64,000 nt of DNA from positions 1-64,000 of the forward strand of contig JANXSZ010000084.1 in NCBI GenBank assembly GCA_025356445.1, read 5' to 3'. Below the pieces are notes generated by a model. It did no database searches. It had not been told where the DNA came from and saw only the letters and a program-made list of their open reading frames with translations. Origin of the DNA: Betaproteobacteria bacterium. GTDB taxonomy: Bacteria; Pseudomonadota; Gammaproteobacteria; Burkholderiales; Burkholderiaceae_C. Position 1 is the first letter of the stretch; every line of letters begins with the position of its first letter. Of this stretch, positions 11,538 through 20,870 are shown piece after piece. A program made the position numbers and the translations under genes.

Positions 11538-12139
11538 TCCCTGAAGAATCCGCATCTGTGCATGATGAGCATCTGATCGAGGTGTTCGAAAGCCGCGAAG
11601 AGTTGCTTCAGGGCAAGTTCCTTCGGGTGCTGCGTGATGTTGTCAAACTTCCGAATGGCCATCTTGCGACCCGTGAATTTGTGACGCATCCTGGGGCTGT
11701 GATGATTGTTCCGATGACGGACGATGGCCGATTGGTGATGGAGCGTCAGTACCGTTATCCCGTACAGCAGGTGTTTTTGGAGTTTCCAGCGGGTAAGTTG
11801 GATGCCGGTGAATCGGTATTTGATTGTGCTAAACGCGAACTGCTAGAAGAAACAGGCTACAGCGCTACCGAATGGGCGCGTGCAGGGTTGTTGCATCCCA
11901 CTATTTCTTATAGTACAGAGTTTATTGATATTTGGTTTGCCCGAGGTTTGCGTGCAGGCATACGTAAACTTGATGACAGTGAGTTTCTGGATGTGGTGCT
12001 GGTCAGTCCAGCAGAACTGCTGCAGGGCTGTTTTGATGGTACGGTGACTGATGCCAAAACCTTGACTGCTACGCTGTGGTTGCAAAATGTGCAAGCTGGT
12101 GCTTGGATTTTGGATTGGCAGACCGTTCGCGTTGGCTGA
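11534..12139 (+). CDS. NUDIX hydrolase, ADP-ribose pyrophosphatase-like
   Basis: A 201-residue protein with a full Nudix box at residues 87-109: G87, E93, R101, E102, E105, E106, G108 in the spacing GX5EX7REUXEEXGU. The flanking sequence ERQYRYPVQQVFLEFPAGKLD is typical of NudF/ADP-ribose hydrolases, which split ADP-ribose to AMP and ribose 5-phosphate. ADP-sugar specificity is inferred from this similarity. Start overlaps the DUF2818 stop; co-transcribed with the nuo tail. Confidence 0.88.
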   Translation: MIPEESASVHDEHLIEVFESREELLQGKFLRVLRDVVKLPNGHLATREFVTHPGAVMIVPMTDDGRLVMERQYRYPVQQVFLEFPAGKLDAGESVFDCAKRELLEETGYSATEWARAGLLHPTISYSTEFIDIWFARGLRAGIRKLDDSEFLDVVLVSPAELLQGCFDGTVTDAKTLTATLWLQNVQAGAWILDWQTVRVG

Positions 12140-12180
12140 ACTTTACCCTTTTGTATCCAGCATTCGCAGATAATTGTATT

Positions 12181-12717
12181 ATGAAAGTTTTGGATCTCCT
12201 GTGCAGCCACCAGCATTCGTTTGAAGGTTGGTTTGTGTCTGAGGACGATTTTCAAAGCCAGTTGACCCGTAGCCTGATTGAATGCCCGCTGTGCAGCGAT
12301 AAAACCATCACCAAGATGTTGTCTGCACCCAGGTTGAATTTCGGAGCAATCCAATCTGTAGTACCGTCTGTGCCTTCAGCTGCATCTCAAATCAGTCCTG
12401 GTGCAGGTTCTAGGGCGGCTCATATGGATTCAAATTCAGGTGCCCTCGCTGCTACTTCCGTATCTGATGCCGCTGTGCCTCTGTCAGAGCCTGCTCTACA
12501 AGCCGCATGGTTACAAATGGTCCGCCATGTTGTGGCCAACACGGAAAATGTGGGTGATAAGTTTGCCGAGGAGGCCAGAAAAATTCATTACGGTGAATCG
12601 GAAGAGCGGGCCATTCGGGGCCACGCCTCGCGCAAAGAAACGGCCGAATTGTTGGACGAGGGCATTTCCATCATGCCCCTGCCCATTCCTGCTGGGTTGA
12701 ATGGACCGCTTCAGTAG
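12181..12717 (+). CDS. DUF1178 family protein
   Basis: A 178-residue protein from the ATG at 12181 (MKVLDLLCSHQHSFEGWF). The N-terminal part has CSHQHSFEGWF and ECPLC, a likely zinc-ribbon-like pair; the middle (about residues 60-105) is Ala/Ser-rich and probably disordered; the C-terminal region holds VGDKFAEEARKIHYGE and ends in PLPIPAG. These are hallmarks of DUF1178, which has no established function. An in-frame start upstream at 12076 would overlap the NUDIX gene by 64 bases and was not used. Confidence 0.85.
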   Translation: MKVLDLLCSHQHSFEGWFVSEDDFQSQLTRSLIECPLCSDKTITKMLSAPRLNFGAIQSVVPSVPSAASQISPGAGSRAAHMDSNSGALAATSVSDAAVPLSEPALQAAWLQMVRHVVANTENVGDKFAEEARKIHYGESEERAIRGHASRKETAELLDEGISIMPLPIPAGLNGPLQ

Positions 12718-12753
12718 GCCCATTGTTGAACCTGCTGCCCGTGCCCTTGGTGC

Positions 12754-14553
12754 CTACTGCGTGAATTGCAACGCGGCCAGCCGGGCGTAAACGCCATTCG
12801 CCGCAACCAGTGTGTCATGCGTGCCTTGTTCTACGATTTGCCCAAGATCAAGAACCACAATCCTGTCTGCCTTTTGCACGGTTGCCAAGCGGTGCGCAAT
12901 GATGAGCGTCGTGCGTTGGCCCGTGTGCTTTTGCATGGCTGATTCCAGTGCGGCTTGCACCATGCGTTCACTCTCGGCATCCAAGGCACTGGTTGCCTCG
13001 TCCAAGAGCAACAGTGGTGCGTTTTTCAGCATGGCACGGGCGATGGCAATGCGTTGGCGCTGACCACCGCTCAAGCGCACACCACGTTCACCCAGAAAGG
13101 TTTCGTAGCCTTCGGGCAACTGCATGATGAAATCATGGGCAAAGGCGTCCACTGCTGCGGCCTTGACTTCAGCATCTGTCGCCTCCGGGCGACCATAGCG
13201 GATATTTTCCAGTGCACTGGTCGAGAAAATCACGGCATCTTGCGGCACGATCGCGATACGGTGGCGCAAATCATTCAGCTCAAGCTGTGCAATCGGCAAG
13301 CCGTCCAGCGTGATCTGACCGCTTATCGGGTCGTAAAACCGCATCAACAACTGAAACACGGTACTCTTGCCGGCACCGCTTGCTCCGACCAAGGCGACCG
13401 TTTCGCCAGGTTGAATGGACAGCGAAAATTTGGACAGCGCCGCTTGCGCAGGCCTAGAAGGATAGTGGAAATTGATCGCTTCAAAATGTATAGCGCTTCC
13501 TACCCGTGTAGCTTGCTTCACCAGCGGGTTTGATGGAGATTGAATCGGTGAACGCGTTCCCAGCAGTTCCATCAAGCGTTCCGTGGCGCCCGCAGCCCGC
13601 AGCAAATCACCGTAGACCTCACCCAGCACCGCAAAAGCACTTGCCAGAATAATCACGTACACCACGGTCTGTCCTAAGTGCCCAGGGGTCATTGTGCCTG
13701 CTACCACTGCCTGTGTGCCTTGGTACAGGCCCCATAGCAAGGCGGCTGACGTGGCGATGATGATGAAGGCTACCAGTACTGAGCGTGCTTTGCTGCGGGT
13801 GACCGCTGTTTGAAAAGTGTCGTCTGTTGATTTTGCAAACCGCTTTGATTCGCGTTCTTCAGCCGTGTAACTCTGCACCAAGCTGATGGCATTCAGCACC
13901 TCTGCTGCAATGGCACTGGAGTCCGCTAAACGGTCTTGGCTGGCCCTTGAAAGCTTGCGCACGCGTCGTCCAAACCAAACGCTGGGCAGCACAATCAATA
14001 CCAGCACGCCGAATACTTGGATCATTACGTAGGGGTTGTTCCATACCAGCAGCGCCAATGCGCCCAGACCCATGACGGCGTTGCGCAGGCCCATCGACAG
14101 TGATGAACCCACCACCGTTTGTACCAGTGTGGTGTCCGCGCTCAGGCGGCTTAATACTTCACCGGTTTGTGTGGTTTCAAAAAACTCGGGGCTTTGTTGG
14201 AGTACATGGCCGTACACCGCATTGCGTATATCTGCGGTCACTCGCTCGCCCAGCCAGCTCACCATGTAAAAGCGTGCAGCCGAGAACATTCCAAGACCCA
14301 CGGCAACGGCAAACAGAGCAAAAAAGTGTTCTTGCAGTGCCATCACTTGGACAGATTTATCGCTTGATACCAGGCCGCCATCAATCAGGCTGCGCAGAGC
14401 GACAGGGAAGAGCAGTGTGGTCACAGCGGCCATCACTAAAAACACAAACGCCAGCCCAATACGGACGCGGTAAGGTTTGAGGAAGGGTAGTAAACCGGAG
14501 AGGGATTTGACGGGCGCTTTGGCCGCTTCGCGAGGACTTGACATGGGTGCCAA
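12754..14553 (-). CDS. MsbA/LapB-type ABC exporter, fused membrane and ATPase domains
   Basis: A 599-residue half-transporter. Six hydrophobic helices lie within residues 30-310, followed by an ATPase domain with Walker A GASGAGKST (390-398), signature LSGGQ (494-498), Walker B LLLLDE (514-519) and the switch histidine in IIAHRL. Family members export lipids, peptides or drugs; sequence alone does not fix the substrate, and in Burkholderiales such stand-alone exporters are often labelled MsbA-like. Monocistronic on the minus strand and convergent with the DUF1178 gene. Start ATG at 14553. Confidence 0.9.
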   Translation of the reverse strand: MAPMSSPREAAKAPVKSLSGLLPFLKPYRVRIGLAFVFLVMAAVTTLLFPVALRSLIDGGLVSSDKSVQVMALQEHFFALFAVAVGLGMFSAARFYMVSWLGERVTADIRNAVYGHVLQQSPEFFETTQTGEVLSRLSADTTLVQTVVGSSLSMGLRNAVMGLGALALLVWNNPYVMIQVFGVLVLIVLPSVWFGRRVRKLSRASQDRLADSSAIAAEVLNAISLVQSYTAEERESKRFAKSTDDTFQTAVTRSKARSVLVAFIIIATSAALLWGLYQGTQAVVAGTMTPGHLGQTVVYVIILASAFAVLGEVYGDLLRAAGATERLMELLGTRSPIQSPSNPLVKQATRVGSAIHFEAINFHYPSRPAQAALSKFSLSIQPGETVALVGASGAGKSTVFQLLMRFYDPISGQITLDGLPIAQLELNDLRHRIAIVPQDAVIFSTSALENIRYGRPEATDAEVKAAAVDAFAHDFIMQLPEGYETFLGERGVRLSGGQRQRIAIARAMLKNAPLLLLDEATSALDAESERMVQAALESAMQKHTGQRTTLIIAHRLATVQKADRIVVLDLGQIVEQGTHDTLVAANGVYARLAALQFTQ

Positions 14554-14730
14554 GTGTAGGGCTTTATGAAACGGAAGAACCCCCGCCTCGCATTGCGCCA
14601 GGGTGTGACGCGTAAACCAACGTGTGGTGTGAAGTGGCGGGGTGAGGGGGTTCGGAATTAATCCTACTCTTCTGTGTGTCTATAAACATCGGGATTACCC
14701 TTAATTAAAGAGATTTAAAAGTCAAAATAA

Positions 14731-14746
14731 CTGTATAAAATAACAG
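14731..14746 (+). promoter_or_regulatory. LexA (SOS) box-like operator
   Basis: The sequence reads CTGT-ATAAAATA-ACAG, an exact match to the CTGT-N8-ACAG LexA consensus of gamma- and betaproteobacteria, with the expected A/T-rich centre. It ends three bases before the ATG of the radical SAM gene at 14750, a position where a bound repressor would block transcription. The rest of 14554-14730 has no clear gene or terminator. Confidence 0.6.
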
Positions 14747-14749
14747 TAA

Positions 14750-15847
14750 ATGGATGAATTCATACTACCCGTCACTGTCATCAAAGGCCGTGGTGCAGCC
14801 ACGCGCATTGCTCACCGTTTCGAGCATGTTCAACGAAATGCCTTTGACGATGGTTGGGGTACTTGGAATGTCTCGACGGATGGCGTGGGGCCTTCTATTG
14901 CCACTCAAGTCATTTGGGAGGATGCCAAAAGCATCATTACCCATAATGATTCACCTGATATTTATTTCGACCACAGCCTCAACCCCTACAGGGGCTGCGA
15001 GCACGGCTGCGTTTATTGCTATGCCCGGCCTACGCACAGTTTTTTGGGCCTGTCACCAGGCTTGGATTTCGAGACCAAAATCATCGCCAAGCGCAACATT
15101 GCCACTGTGTTGCGCGCCGAATTGGCCAAACCAAGCTATATACCCAGTCTGGTGGCTATTGGAACCGCTACCGATTGCTACCAACCCGTTGAGCGCGATT
15201 TACGGTTGACCCGTGCTGTGATCGAGCTGTTCCATGAAACCCATCACCCTTTTGGCTTGGTAACAAAGTCCAGTGCCGTGGAGCGTGATATGGATTTGAT
15301 AGCGCCTATGGCCGCACGTCATTTGGCTGCAGTCTATATCACTATTACCACGCTGGATGGGGATCTGGCCCGCAAGCTGGAACCTCGGGCTGCTTCGCCA
15401 CAGCGTCGCCTGCGCACTATCCGTACTTTGGCTGCAGAGGGTATTCCTGTGGGTGTGAGCCTTGCGCCACAAATTCCATTTTTGAACGAAGACATGGAGC
15501 AAGTTCTGGATGCGGCTTGGGATGCCGGTGCACGCACGGCCTTCTACACTGTGTTGCGCCTACCCTGGGAGTTGAAGGAGGTGTTCAAAGAGTGGCTGGA
15601 GCTTCACTATCCCCTGCGTGCAGCCCGCATCATGGCGCGTATTCAAGACATGCGGGGCGGTAAAGACTACGATGCCGATTTTGCTACGCGCATGAAAGGC
15701 AGTGGCCTGTGGGCAGAGCTGATTCGGCAGCGGTTTATGAAGGCAACGACCCGGTTGGGCTACAACCGGGCGCGGCATACACCTGATTTATCACTGTTCC
15801 GCAAGCCGGAGCCTTTGGGGTGTGAAGGACAGGGTAGTTTGTTTTAA
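14750..15847 (+). CDS. PA0069-family radical SAM protein
   Basis: A 365-residue radical S-adenosylmethionine enzyme. The cluster motif CEHGCVYC (C83, C87, C90) binds the 4Fe-4S that activates SAM and is followed by [10 protein letters not shown]. The family is distantly similar to spore photoproduct lyase and is annotated as PA0069- or Rv2578c-type; its substrate is not established. A LexA-like box directly upstream suggests induction by DNA damage, which fits a repair-related role but does not prove it. The stop overlaps the convergent dnaJ stop by four bases. Confidence 0.87.
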   Translation: MDEFILPVTVIKGRGAATRIAHRFEHVQRNAFDDGWGTWNVSTDGVGPSIATQVIWEDAKSIITHNDSPDIYFDHSLNPYRGCEHGCVYCYARPTHSFLGLSPGLDFETKIIAKRNIATVLRAELAKPSYIPSLVAIGTATDCYQPVERDLRLTRAVIELFHETHHPFGLVTKSSAVERDMDLIAPMAARHLAAVYITITTLDGDLARKLEPRAASPQRRLRTIRTLAAEGIPVGVSLAPQIPFLNEDMEQVLDAAWDAGARTAFYTVLRLPWELKEVFKEWLELHYPLRAARIMARIQDMRGGKDYDADFATRMKGSGLWAELIRQRFMKATTRLGYNRARHTPDLSLFRKPEPLGCEGQGSLF

Positions 15848-16995
15848 GTAAATAAATTCTTCAGTTTATCGGTCCAACTGTCCGACGTCGGTGAATGCCG
15901 GTTGCCGCCCTTTTTCAGAGACTCATCCAGCTCTTTCAGCAGCTTGCGCTGGTGTTCTGTCAGCTTCACTGGTGTTTCGACCGCGATGTGGCAGTACAAA
16001 TCACCAGGGTAACTTGAGCGCACGCCCTTGACACCTTTGCCGCGCAGACGGAATTGCTTGCCAGCTTGGGTACCCTCAGGGATATCAATCGCTACCTTAC
16101 CTTCCAGGGTTGGGACGTCGATTTCACCGCCCAGGGTTGCGGTAATCATGCTGATAGGCACATTGCAATGCAGATCGTCACCATCGCGCTCGAAGATATC
16201 GTGCTTTTTAACACGCACTTCGATGTACAAATCACCTGCTGGTCCACCGTTCGTACCCGGCTCACCATTGCCCGCACTGCGGATGCGCATGCCGTCGTCA
16301 ATGCCCGCTGGCATTTTGACCTCCAGCGTTTTTTGCTTTTTGATTTTGCCTTGACCGCTGCACGCCACACAAGGTTCTGGTATGAGCTTACCCGTACCGC
16401 GGCAGGTGGGGCAGGTCTGTTGCACACTGAAAAAGCCTTGGCGCATTTGTACCGAACCCTGCCCATGGCAGGTGGTGCAGGTGATGACCTTGGTACCCAC
16501 CTTGGCACCCGTGCCGTGGCAGATATCGCAACCTTCCCAGGTGGGAATGCGGATTTGGGTTTCCTTGCCGCGTGCCGCATCTTCCAGCGAAATTTCCATG
16601 GCGTAGCTGAGGTCGCTGCCACGGTAGACCTGTCGGCCACCACGTTGACCACCCGCACCGCCTCGGCCTTGGCCGAAAACGTCACCAAAGATATCACCAA
16701 AGGCCTCGGCAAAACCACCACCGAAACCCTCAGCCCCGCCGCCTGGGCCGCGCATATTAGGGTCAACACCGGCAAAGCCATGTTGGTCGTAAGCGGCGCG
16801 CTTGTTGGCGTCGGACAGCATCTCGTAGGCTTCTTTGCCTTCTTTGAATTTGGCTTCCGAGTCTTTGGCCGTGTCACCCTGGTTGCGGTCAGGATGGTGC
16901 TTCATCGCAAGTTTGCGATAGGCTTTTTTGATCTCTTCTTCGCTGGCGTTTTTAGGGACGCCCAGCGTTTCGTAATAGTCGCGTTTGGTTGCCAT
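15844..16995 (-). CDS. dnaJ: Chaperone DnaJ (Hsp40)
   Basis: Co-chaperone that delivers unfolded clients to DnaK and stimulates its ATPase. The 383 residues show all domains in order: J domain with the HPD motif (HHPDRN) near residue 34, a Gly/Phe-rich linker (about 75-120), four zinc-binding repeats [24 protein letters not shown] and CVACSGQG, then the C-terminal client-binding domain. It lies 16 bases downstream of the TMEM175-type gene, so it is probably transcribed with that gene and, by read-through, with grpE-dnaK. Confidence 0.98.
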   Translation of the reverse strand: MATKRDYYETLGVPKNASEEEIKKAYRKLAMKHHPDRNQGDTAKDSEAKFKEGKEAYEMLSDANKRAAYDQHGFAGVDPNMRGPGGGAEGFGGGFAEAFGDIFGDVFGQGRGGAGGQRGGRQVYRGSDLSYAMEISLEDAARGKETQIRIPTWEGCDICHGTGAKVGTKVITCTTCHGQGSVQMRQGFFSVQQTCPTCRGTGKLIPEPCVACSGQGKIKKQKTLEVKMPAGIDDGMRIRSAGNGEPGTNGGPAGDLYIEVRVKKHDIFERDGDDLHCNVPISMITATLGGEIDVPTLEGKVAIDIPEGTQAGKQFRLRGKGVKGVRSSYPGDLYCHIAVETPVKLTEHQRKLLKELDESLKKGGNRHSPTSDSWTDKLKNLFT

Positions 16996-17011
16996 GAACG
17001 TGGGGAGTTTG

Positions 17012-17593
17012 TTATTCGTTGCTCAATTTGTTTTCAATACGGCGGTCTGGAATGAACCACATCAGCGCTATGGCAATCAGCAGTGCACCGGCCAACCATG
17101 AATACCCCAGGAGTGCCATGGGGATGGAGAGCGCATAGGCGACAACTGAAGTTTTACCTTTGTAATCCGAGCCCACCGCTTGAGCCAATACCGACGCCTT
17201 GCCTTGCAGCTTGATGATTTGCGCCTGCAAAATGGTGTAAGCCACAGCGCACATCAGCAAATCAAAAGCGTATACCGCCACTGGCAGTGAGCCAAAGTGG
17301 TTTTCTCCCATCCAGCCTGTCGTGAAAGGCATCAGCGACAGCCAAAACAGCAGGTGCATATTGGCCCACAAGACGCTGCCATTGACACGCTTTACGGCGT
17401 GAAGCATGTGGTGGTGGTTATTCCAGTAGACGCCCACGTTGGCAAAACTCAGCACATAGCTCAGGAATACCGGCCCAAGCAGGCGTAAATCGGCCCAGTT
17501 ATCGCCATGGGGCACTTTCAACTCCAACACCATGATGGTGATGATGATGGCAATCACGCCATCGCTGAAGGCTTCTAAACGGGTTTTATTCAT
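17012..17593 (-). CDS. TMEM175 family (DUF1211) potassium-channel-like protein
   Basis: A 193-residue membrane protein with the family signature FSDGVIAI at residues 9-16, in the first hydrophobic helix, and about five to six hydrophobic segments in all. Family members form a potassium-selective pore whose filter uses hydrophobic residues of the first helix; bacterial members are single-repeat tetramers. Channel activity here is inferred from the family. The gene sits between dnaK and dnaJ, after the dnaK terminator and 16 bases before dnaJ, so dnaJ expression may depend on a transcript passing through it. Confidence 0.85.
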   Translation of the reverse strand: MNKTRLEAFSDGVIAIIITIMVLELKVPHGDNWADLRLLGPVFLSYVLSFANVGVYWNNHHHMLHAVKRVNGSVLWANMHLLFWLSLMPFTTGWMGENHFGSLPVAVYAFDLLMCAVAYTILQAQIIKLQGKASVLAQAVGSDYKGKTSVVAYALSIPMALLGYSWLAGALLIAIALMWFIPDRRIENKLSNE

Positions 17594-17623
17594 GCTCTGG
17601 ACATTGAAAACAAAGAAGTGAAA

Positions 17624-17660
17624 CGCCGCGTGAAGCTTCCCAAGGGGTCTTCACGCGGCG
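17624..17660 (-). terminator. Rho-independent terminator after dnaK
   Basis: Perfect 12-base inverted repeat CGCCGCGTGAAG (17624-17635) and CTTCACGCGGCG (17649-17660) with a 13-base loop. Read on the minus strand the stem is followed by a T-rich run (TTTCACTTCTTTG). It lies between the dnaK stop and the TMEM175 gene start, so it should end or reduce the dnaK message before dnaJ. Confidence 0.75.
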
Positions 17661-17698
17661 AGTCGATGCCATAAGAGTCATCTGGTCAAGGGGAAGGC

Positions 17699-19639
17699 TT
17701 AGCCTTTCTTGTCTTCTTTCACTTCCGCATCGACCACATTGTCGTCATGGGGCTTTTCAGTGGATGCTGATTCTGCACCCGGTGCAGCAGCCGCCGCTTT
17801 GGCCGCTTCTTCCGCTTGCGATGCCGCGTACATCTTTTCGCCCAGCTTTTGGCTGACAGTCATCAGCGCCGTGCTCTTGTCGTCAATAGCGGCTTTGTCT
17901 TCACCCTTCAAGACTTCTTCCAGCTCCTTGATCGCTGCTTCGATCTTTGTTTTTTCATCGGCTTCCAGTTTGTCACCGTACTCGGTGATGCTCTTTTTCA
18001 CGCTGTGAACGGCCGCTTCGCCTTGGTTGCGAGCCTGTACGAGTTCGAGTTTTTTCTTGTCGTCAGCGGCGTTCAACTCGGCGTCTTTCACCATTTGCTG
18101 AATTTCAGCTTCGGACAAACCAGAGTTGGCCTTGATGGTGATCTTGTTCTCTTTGCCCGTGCCCTTGTCTTTGGCGCCCACGTGCAAGATGCCGTTCGCA
18201 TCAATGTCAAAGCTCACTTCAATTTGAGGCGTACCGCGTGACGATGGCGGGATACCTTCCAGATTGAACTCACCCAACAGCTTGTTCACGTTGGCGATTT
18301 CGCGTTCACCCTGGAATACCTTGATTGTTACCGCAGGCTGGTTGTCTTCCGCCGTCGAGAAAGTCTGGGCAAACTTGGTCGGGATGGTTGTGTTCTTGGT
18401 GATCATCTTGGTCATCACACCACCCAAGGTCTCAATACCCAGAGACAGTGGTGTCACATCCAGCAGCAACACGTCCTTGCGGTCACCGGAGAGCACCTGG
18501 CCTTGGATCGCAGCGCCCACGGCCACGGCTTCGTCTGGGTTCACGTCTTTGCGAGGTTCTTTACCGAAGAACTCTTTGACCTTCTCCTGTACCTTGGGCA
18601 TGCGGGTCATGCCGCCGACCAAGATGATGTCATGGATGTCCGCGACGTTGATGCCTGCATCTTTGATGGCGGTACGGCAAGGTGCAATGGTGCGCTCAAT
18701 CAGGTCTTCTACCAAGGCTTCTAGCTTGGAGCGGCTGAGCTTGATATTCAGGTGCTTGGGGCCAGACGCATCAGCGGTGATGTAAGGCAGGTTCAGGTCA
18801 GTTTGTGCGCTGTTTGACAGCTCAATTTTGGCCTTTTCAGCGGCTTCTTTCAGGCGTTGCAGCGCCAGCACGTCTTTGGACAGGTCAACGCCTTGTTCTT
18901 TTTTGAACTCGGTGATGATGTATTCAATGATGCGCTGGTCAAAGTCTTCGCCGCCCAAGAAGGTGTCGCCGTTGGTGGAGAGCACTTCAAATTGCTTTTC
19001 ACCGTCTACGTCAGCGATTTCGATGATGGACACGTCAAACGTGCCGCCACCCAAGTCATACACCACGATTTTGCGGTCGCCTTTTTCGTGCTTGTCCAGG
19101 CCAAAGGCGAGGGCAGCGGCGGTAGGCTCGTTGATGATGCGCTTGACATCCAAACCGGCGATACGGCCAGCGTCTTTGGTGGCTTGGCGCTGCGCGTCAT
19201 TGAAGTACGCAGGCACGGTGATGACGGCCTCGGTGACTTCTTCACCCAGGTAGTCTTCAGCGGTTTTCTTCATCTTGCGCAAGATGTCAGCGCTGACCTG
19301 CTGGGCAGAAATCTGCTTGCCGCGCACTTCGACCCATGCATCCCCGTTGTCCGCAGCGGCGATTTTGTAAGGCATCAGGTCGATGTCTTTTTGAACTTCT
19401 TTTTCCGTGAACTTGCGGCCAATCAGGCGCTTGATCGCGTACAGCGTATTGCGCGGGTTCGTGACAGCCTGGCGCTTGGCGGACGCGCCCACCAGTACTT
19501 CGCCGTCTTCCTGGTAAGCCACGATGGACGGTGTGGTACGCGCGCCTTCGGCGTTTTCAATCACCTTGGTGGTGTTGCCTTCCATGATCGCCACACAAGA
19601 ATTGGTGGTGCCCAAGTCGATACCGATGATTCTTCCCAT
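17699..19639 (-). CDS. dnaK: Chaperone DnaK (Hsp70)
   Basis: ATP-dependent Hsp70 chaperone of the cytoplasm, 646 residues. It opens with [20 protein letters not shown] (phosphate 1 loop); the segments [11 protein letters not shown] and [10 protein letters not shown] mark the ATPase domain, and [17 protein letters not shown] the linker and peptide-binding domain. The C-terminal tail is Ala-rich and ends in charged [13 protein letters not shown] ribosome-binding site precedes the ATG. Order grpE, dnaK is on one strand with a 101-base gap. Confidence 0.98.
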   Translation of the reverse strand: MGRIIGIDLGTTNSCVAIMEGNTTKVIENAEGARTTPSIVAYQEDGEVLVGASAKRQAVTNPRNTLYAIKRLIGRKFTEKEVQKDIDLMPYKIAAADNGDAWVEVRGKQISAQQVSADILRKMKKTAEDYLGEEVTEAVITVPAYFNDAQRQATKDAGRIAGLDVKRIINEPTAAALAFGLDKHEKGDRKIVVYDLGGGTFDVSIIEIADVDGEKQFEVLSTNGDTFLGGEDFDQRIIEYIITEFKKEQGVDLSKDVLALQRLKEAAEKAKIELSNSAQTDLNLPYITADASGPKHLNIKLSRSKLEALVEDLIERTIAPCRTAIKDAGINVADIHDIILVGGMTRMPKVQEKVKEFFGKEPRKDVNPDEAVAVGAAIQGQVLSGDRKDVLLLDVTPLSLGIETLGGVMTKMITKNTTIPTKFAQTFSTAEDNQPAVTIKVFQGEREIANVNKLLGEFNLEGIPPSSRGTPQIEVSFDIDANGILHVGAKDKGTGKENKITIKANSGLSEAEIQQMVKDAELNAADDKKKLELVQARNQGEAAVHSVKKSITEYGDKLEADEKTKIEAAIKELEEVLKGEDKAAIDDKSTALMTVSQKLGEKMYAASQAEEAAKAAAAAPGAESASTEKPHDDNVVDAEVKEDKKG

Positions 19640-19680
19640 TTTTTAACTCCAGATATTTAAAAATTAGATGATGAGTAACT

Positions 19681-19728
19681 TGTGGATAACTTTTGGCGAT
19701 TCAAGTCGATGCGCCGTGTTATCCGCAA
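19681..19728. promoter_or_regulatory. Two DnaA-box-like 9-mers in the grpE-dnaK gap
   Basis: TTATCCACA, the exact DnaA box consensus, lies on the minus strand at 19681-19689, and TTATCCGCA (one mismatch) on the plus strand at 19720-19728. A weak sigma-32-like pair (CTTGAAT, 13 bases, CCACAAGT) overlaps the first box on the minus strand. One perfect 9-mer is close to what chance would give in a window of this size, so regulatory meaning is tentative. Confidence 0.25.
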
Positions 19729-19740
19729 AAAAGATGCAAT

Positions 19741-20325
19741 TTATTTAGGTGCAGAAACCGTGACCAACGCAGGGCGCAGCACGCGCTCGGCAATGGTGTA
19801 ACCCTTTTGCAGCACGGTGACCACGGTGTTGGACTCTTGGTCTGGTGCAGGCACTACGCTGATGGCTTGGTGCTGGTGCGGGTCAAACTTGGTGCCTGAC
19901 GGTGGGTTGATTTCCAGTACCTTGTTACGCTCTAGCGCACTTTTCAGTTGACGCAGGGTTGCCTCAGCACCTTCACGGATCTGTTCCACGGTGGCGTCTT
20001 TGATGGCCAGACCGGTTTCTAGACTGTCGGTGACAGGGAGCAGGCTTTCGGCAAAGCTTTCGATGGCGAACTTGCGGGCCTTTGACGCGTCTTCTTCTGA
20101 GCGGCGGCGGATGTTTTGTGCATCGGCTTGGCCGCGCAGGTACTGTTCTGTGAGCGAGGCGGTTTTGGCCTCCAGCTCAGCCACACGGGCCAGCGCTTCT
20201 GACAGCGGGTCTACGGTGCCCGCATCCACAGCTGCTTGCGCCGCTTCAGCCTCTTCGGGGCTCATGTCCAGCGGGAGAATGCTGGAAGAAGTTTGATTTT
20301 CCTCAAATTTTTGGTTTTGGGACAT
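19741..20325 (-). CDS. grpE: Nucleotide exchange factor GrpE
   Basis: Releases ADP from DnaK. About 194 residues from the ATG at 20325 ([11 protein letters not shown]). An upstream in-frame ATG at 20364 lies inside the -10 element of a sigma-32-like promoter and so would not be transcribed from it. The N-terminal 50 residues are acidic and unstructured; a long coiled coil (about 50-110) precedes the beta domain with [17 protein letters not shown] and [21 protein letters not shown], the family signature. First gene of the heat-shock operon. Confidence 0.96.
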   Translation of the reverse strand: MSQNQKFEENQTSSSILPLDMSPEEAEAAQAAVDAGTVDPLSEALARVAELEAKTASLTEQYLRGQADAQNIRRRSEEDASKARKFAIESFAESLLPVTDSLETGLAIKDATVEQIREGAEATLRQLKSALERNKVLEINPPSGTKFDPHQHQAISVVPAPDQESNTVVTVLQKGYTIAERVLRPALVTVSAPK

Positions 20326-20362
20326 GCTTAAGCTAAAGAAGTGAGTTAATCGGTAAGGCCTC

Positions 20363-20390
20363 ATTTGGGGCCTGCAGAGGGCATTTCAAG
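20363..20390 (-). promoter_or_regulatory. Sigma-32 heat-shock promoter of grpE-dnaK
   Basis: On the minus strand CTTGAAA (20390-20384), a 13-base spacer, then CCCCAAAT (20370-20363). This matches the sigma-32 consensus CTTGAAA-N11-16-CCCCATNT with one mismatch. Transcription would begin around 20355, leaving a short leader before the grpE ATG at 20325. Confidence 0.8.
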
Positions 20391-20437
20391 CGTTTGAAGG
20401 CAGTCCAGAAAACGCGAAAGCCGCGAAGGCGGCCATC

Positions 20438-20461
20438 AAAAAAGCCAGTATGAGGCTGGCT
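20438..20461 (-). terminator. Rho-independent terminator after the FKBP gene
   Basis: On the minus strand AGCCAG, a seven-base loop and CTGGCT form a hairpin (20461-20443) followed directly by six T residues (20443-20438, sharing the base pair at the stem foot). It lies downstream of the FKBP stop at 20493 and upstream of the grpE promoter, separating the two units. Confidence 0.7.
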
Positions 20462-20492
20462 CAGCGTGAAATACGCGGTCAATGCATGTGAA

Positions 20493-20846
20493 TTAAGCTT
20501 TAACGTCCAGCAATTCCACATCAAACTTCAGCGTGGCACCGCCTGGGATTACGCCGCCTGCGCCGCGTGCGCCGTAGCCCAATTCCGATGGAATCACCAG
20601 TGTGCGCTTGCCGCCTACCTTCATGCCTGCCACGCCTTCGTCCCAACCACGGATAACCATGCCTGCGCCCAGTGCAAACTGAAACGGCTGGTTGCGGTCA
20701 AGGCTGGAATCAAACTTGGCACCTTGCGTGTCGTTGTTGTAGAGCCAGCCTGTGTAATGCACGCTAACGCTATTGCCTTTTTTGGCCTCAGTGCCTGCGC
20801 CTTCGGTCGTATCGAGGTATTGAAGGCCGGTCGCGGTGGTAATCAT
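20493..20846 (-). CDS. FKBP-type peptidyl-prolyl cis-trans isomerase
   Basis: A 117-residue single-domain FKBP with no signal peptide, so cytoplasmic. It shows VSVHYTGWL, KFDSSLDR, PFQFALGAGMVIRGWDEGVAGMKVGGKR and IPSELGYGARG, the residues that line the proline-binding pocket. It catalyses rotation about Xaa-Pro bonds. It follows the fumarylacetoacetase-family gene after 24 bases and is ended by the hairpin at 20438-20461. The G-G-V-I-P-G-G-A-T-L-K-F-D-V-E-L tail is standard. Confidence 0.95.
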   Translation of the reverse strand: MITTATGLQYLDTTEGAGTEAKKGNSVSVHYTGWLYNNDTQGAKFDSSLDRNQPFQFALGAGMVIRGWDEGVAGMKVGGKRTLVIPSELGYGARGAGGVIPGGATLKFDVELLDVKA

Positions 20847-20870
20847 GAAGTGTCCTGGAAAAAGCGCCGA

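Noticed and set aside
14580-14660. Possible terminator hairpin (CCCCGCC with GGCGGGG) upstream of the ABC exporter
   Set aside because: The arms pair only in part, there is no T run, and the position in a divergent gap makes a terminator unlikely.
16054-17055. Long open frame (333 codons) on the plus strand opposite dnaJ
   Set aside because: It is the mirror of dnaJ with its regular codon pattern. No ribosome-binding site, no family resemblance, and dnaJ is unmistakable.
18857-19660. Open frame of 267 codons on the plus strand opposite dnaK
   Set aside because: Antisense shadow of a highly expressed gene with biased codons; no start signal or homology.
19681-19728. Replication origin
   Set aside because: Only two DnaA-like boxes, no AT-rich unwinding region and no dnaA, dnaN or gyrB nearby.
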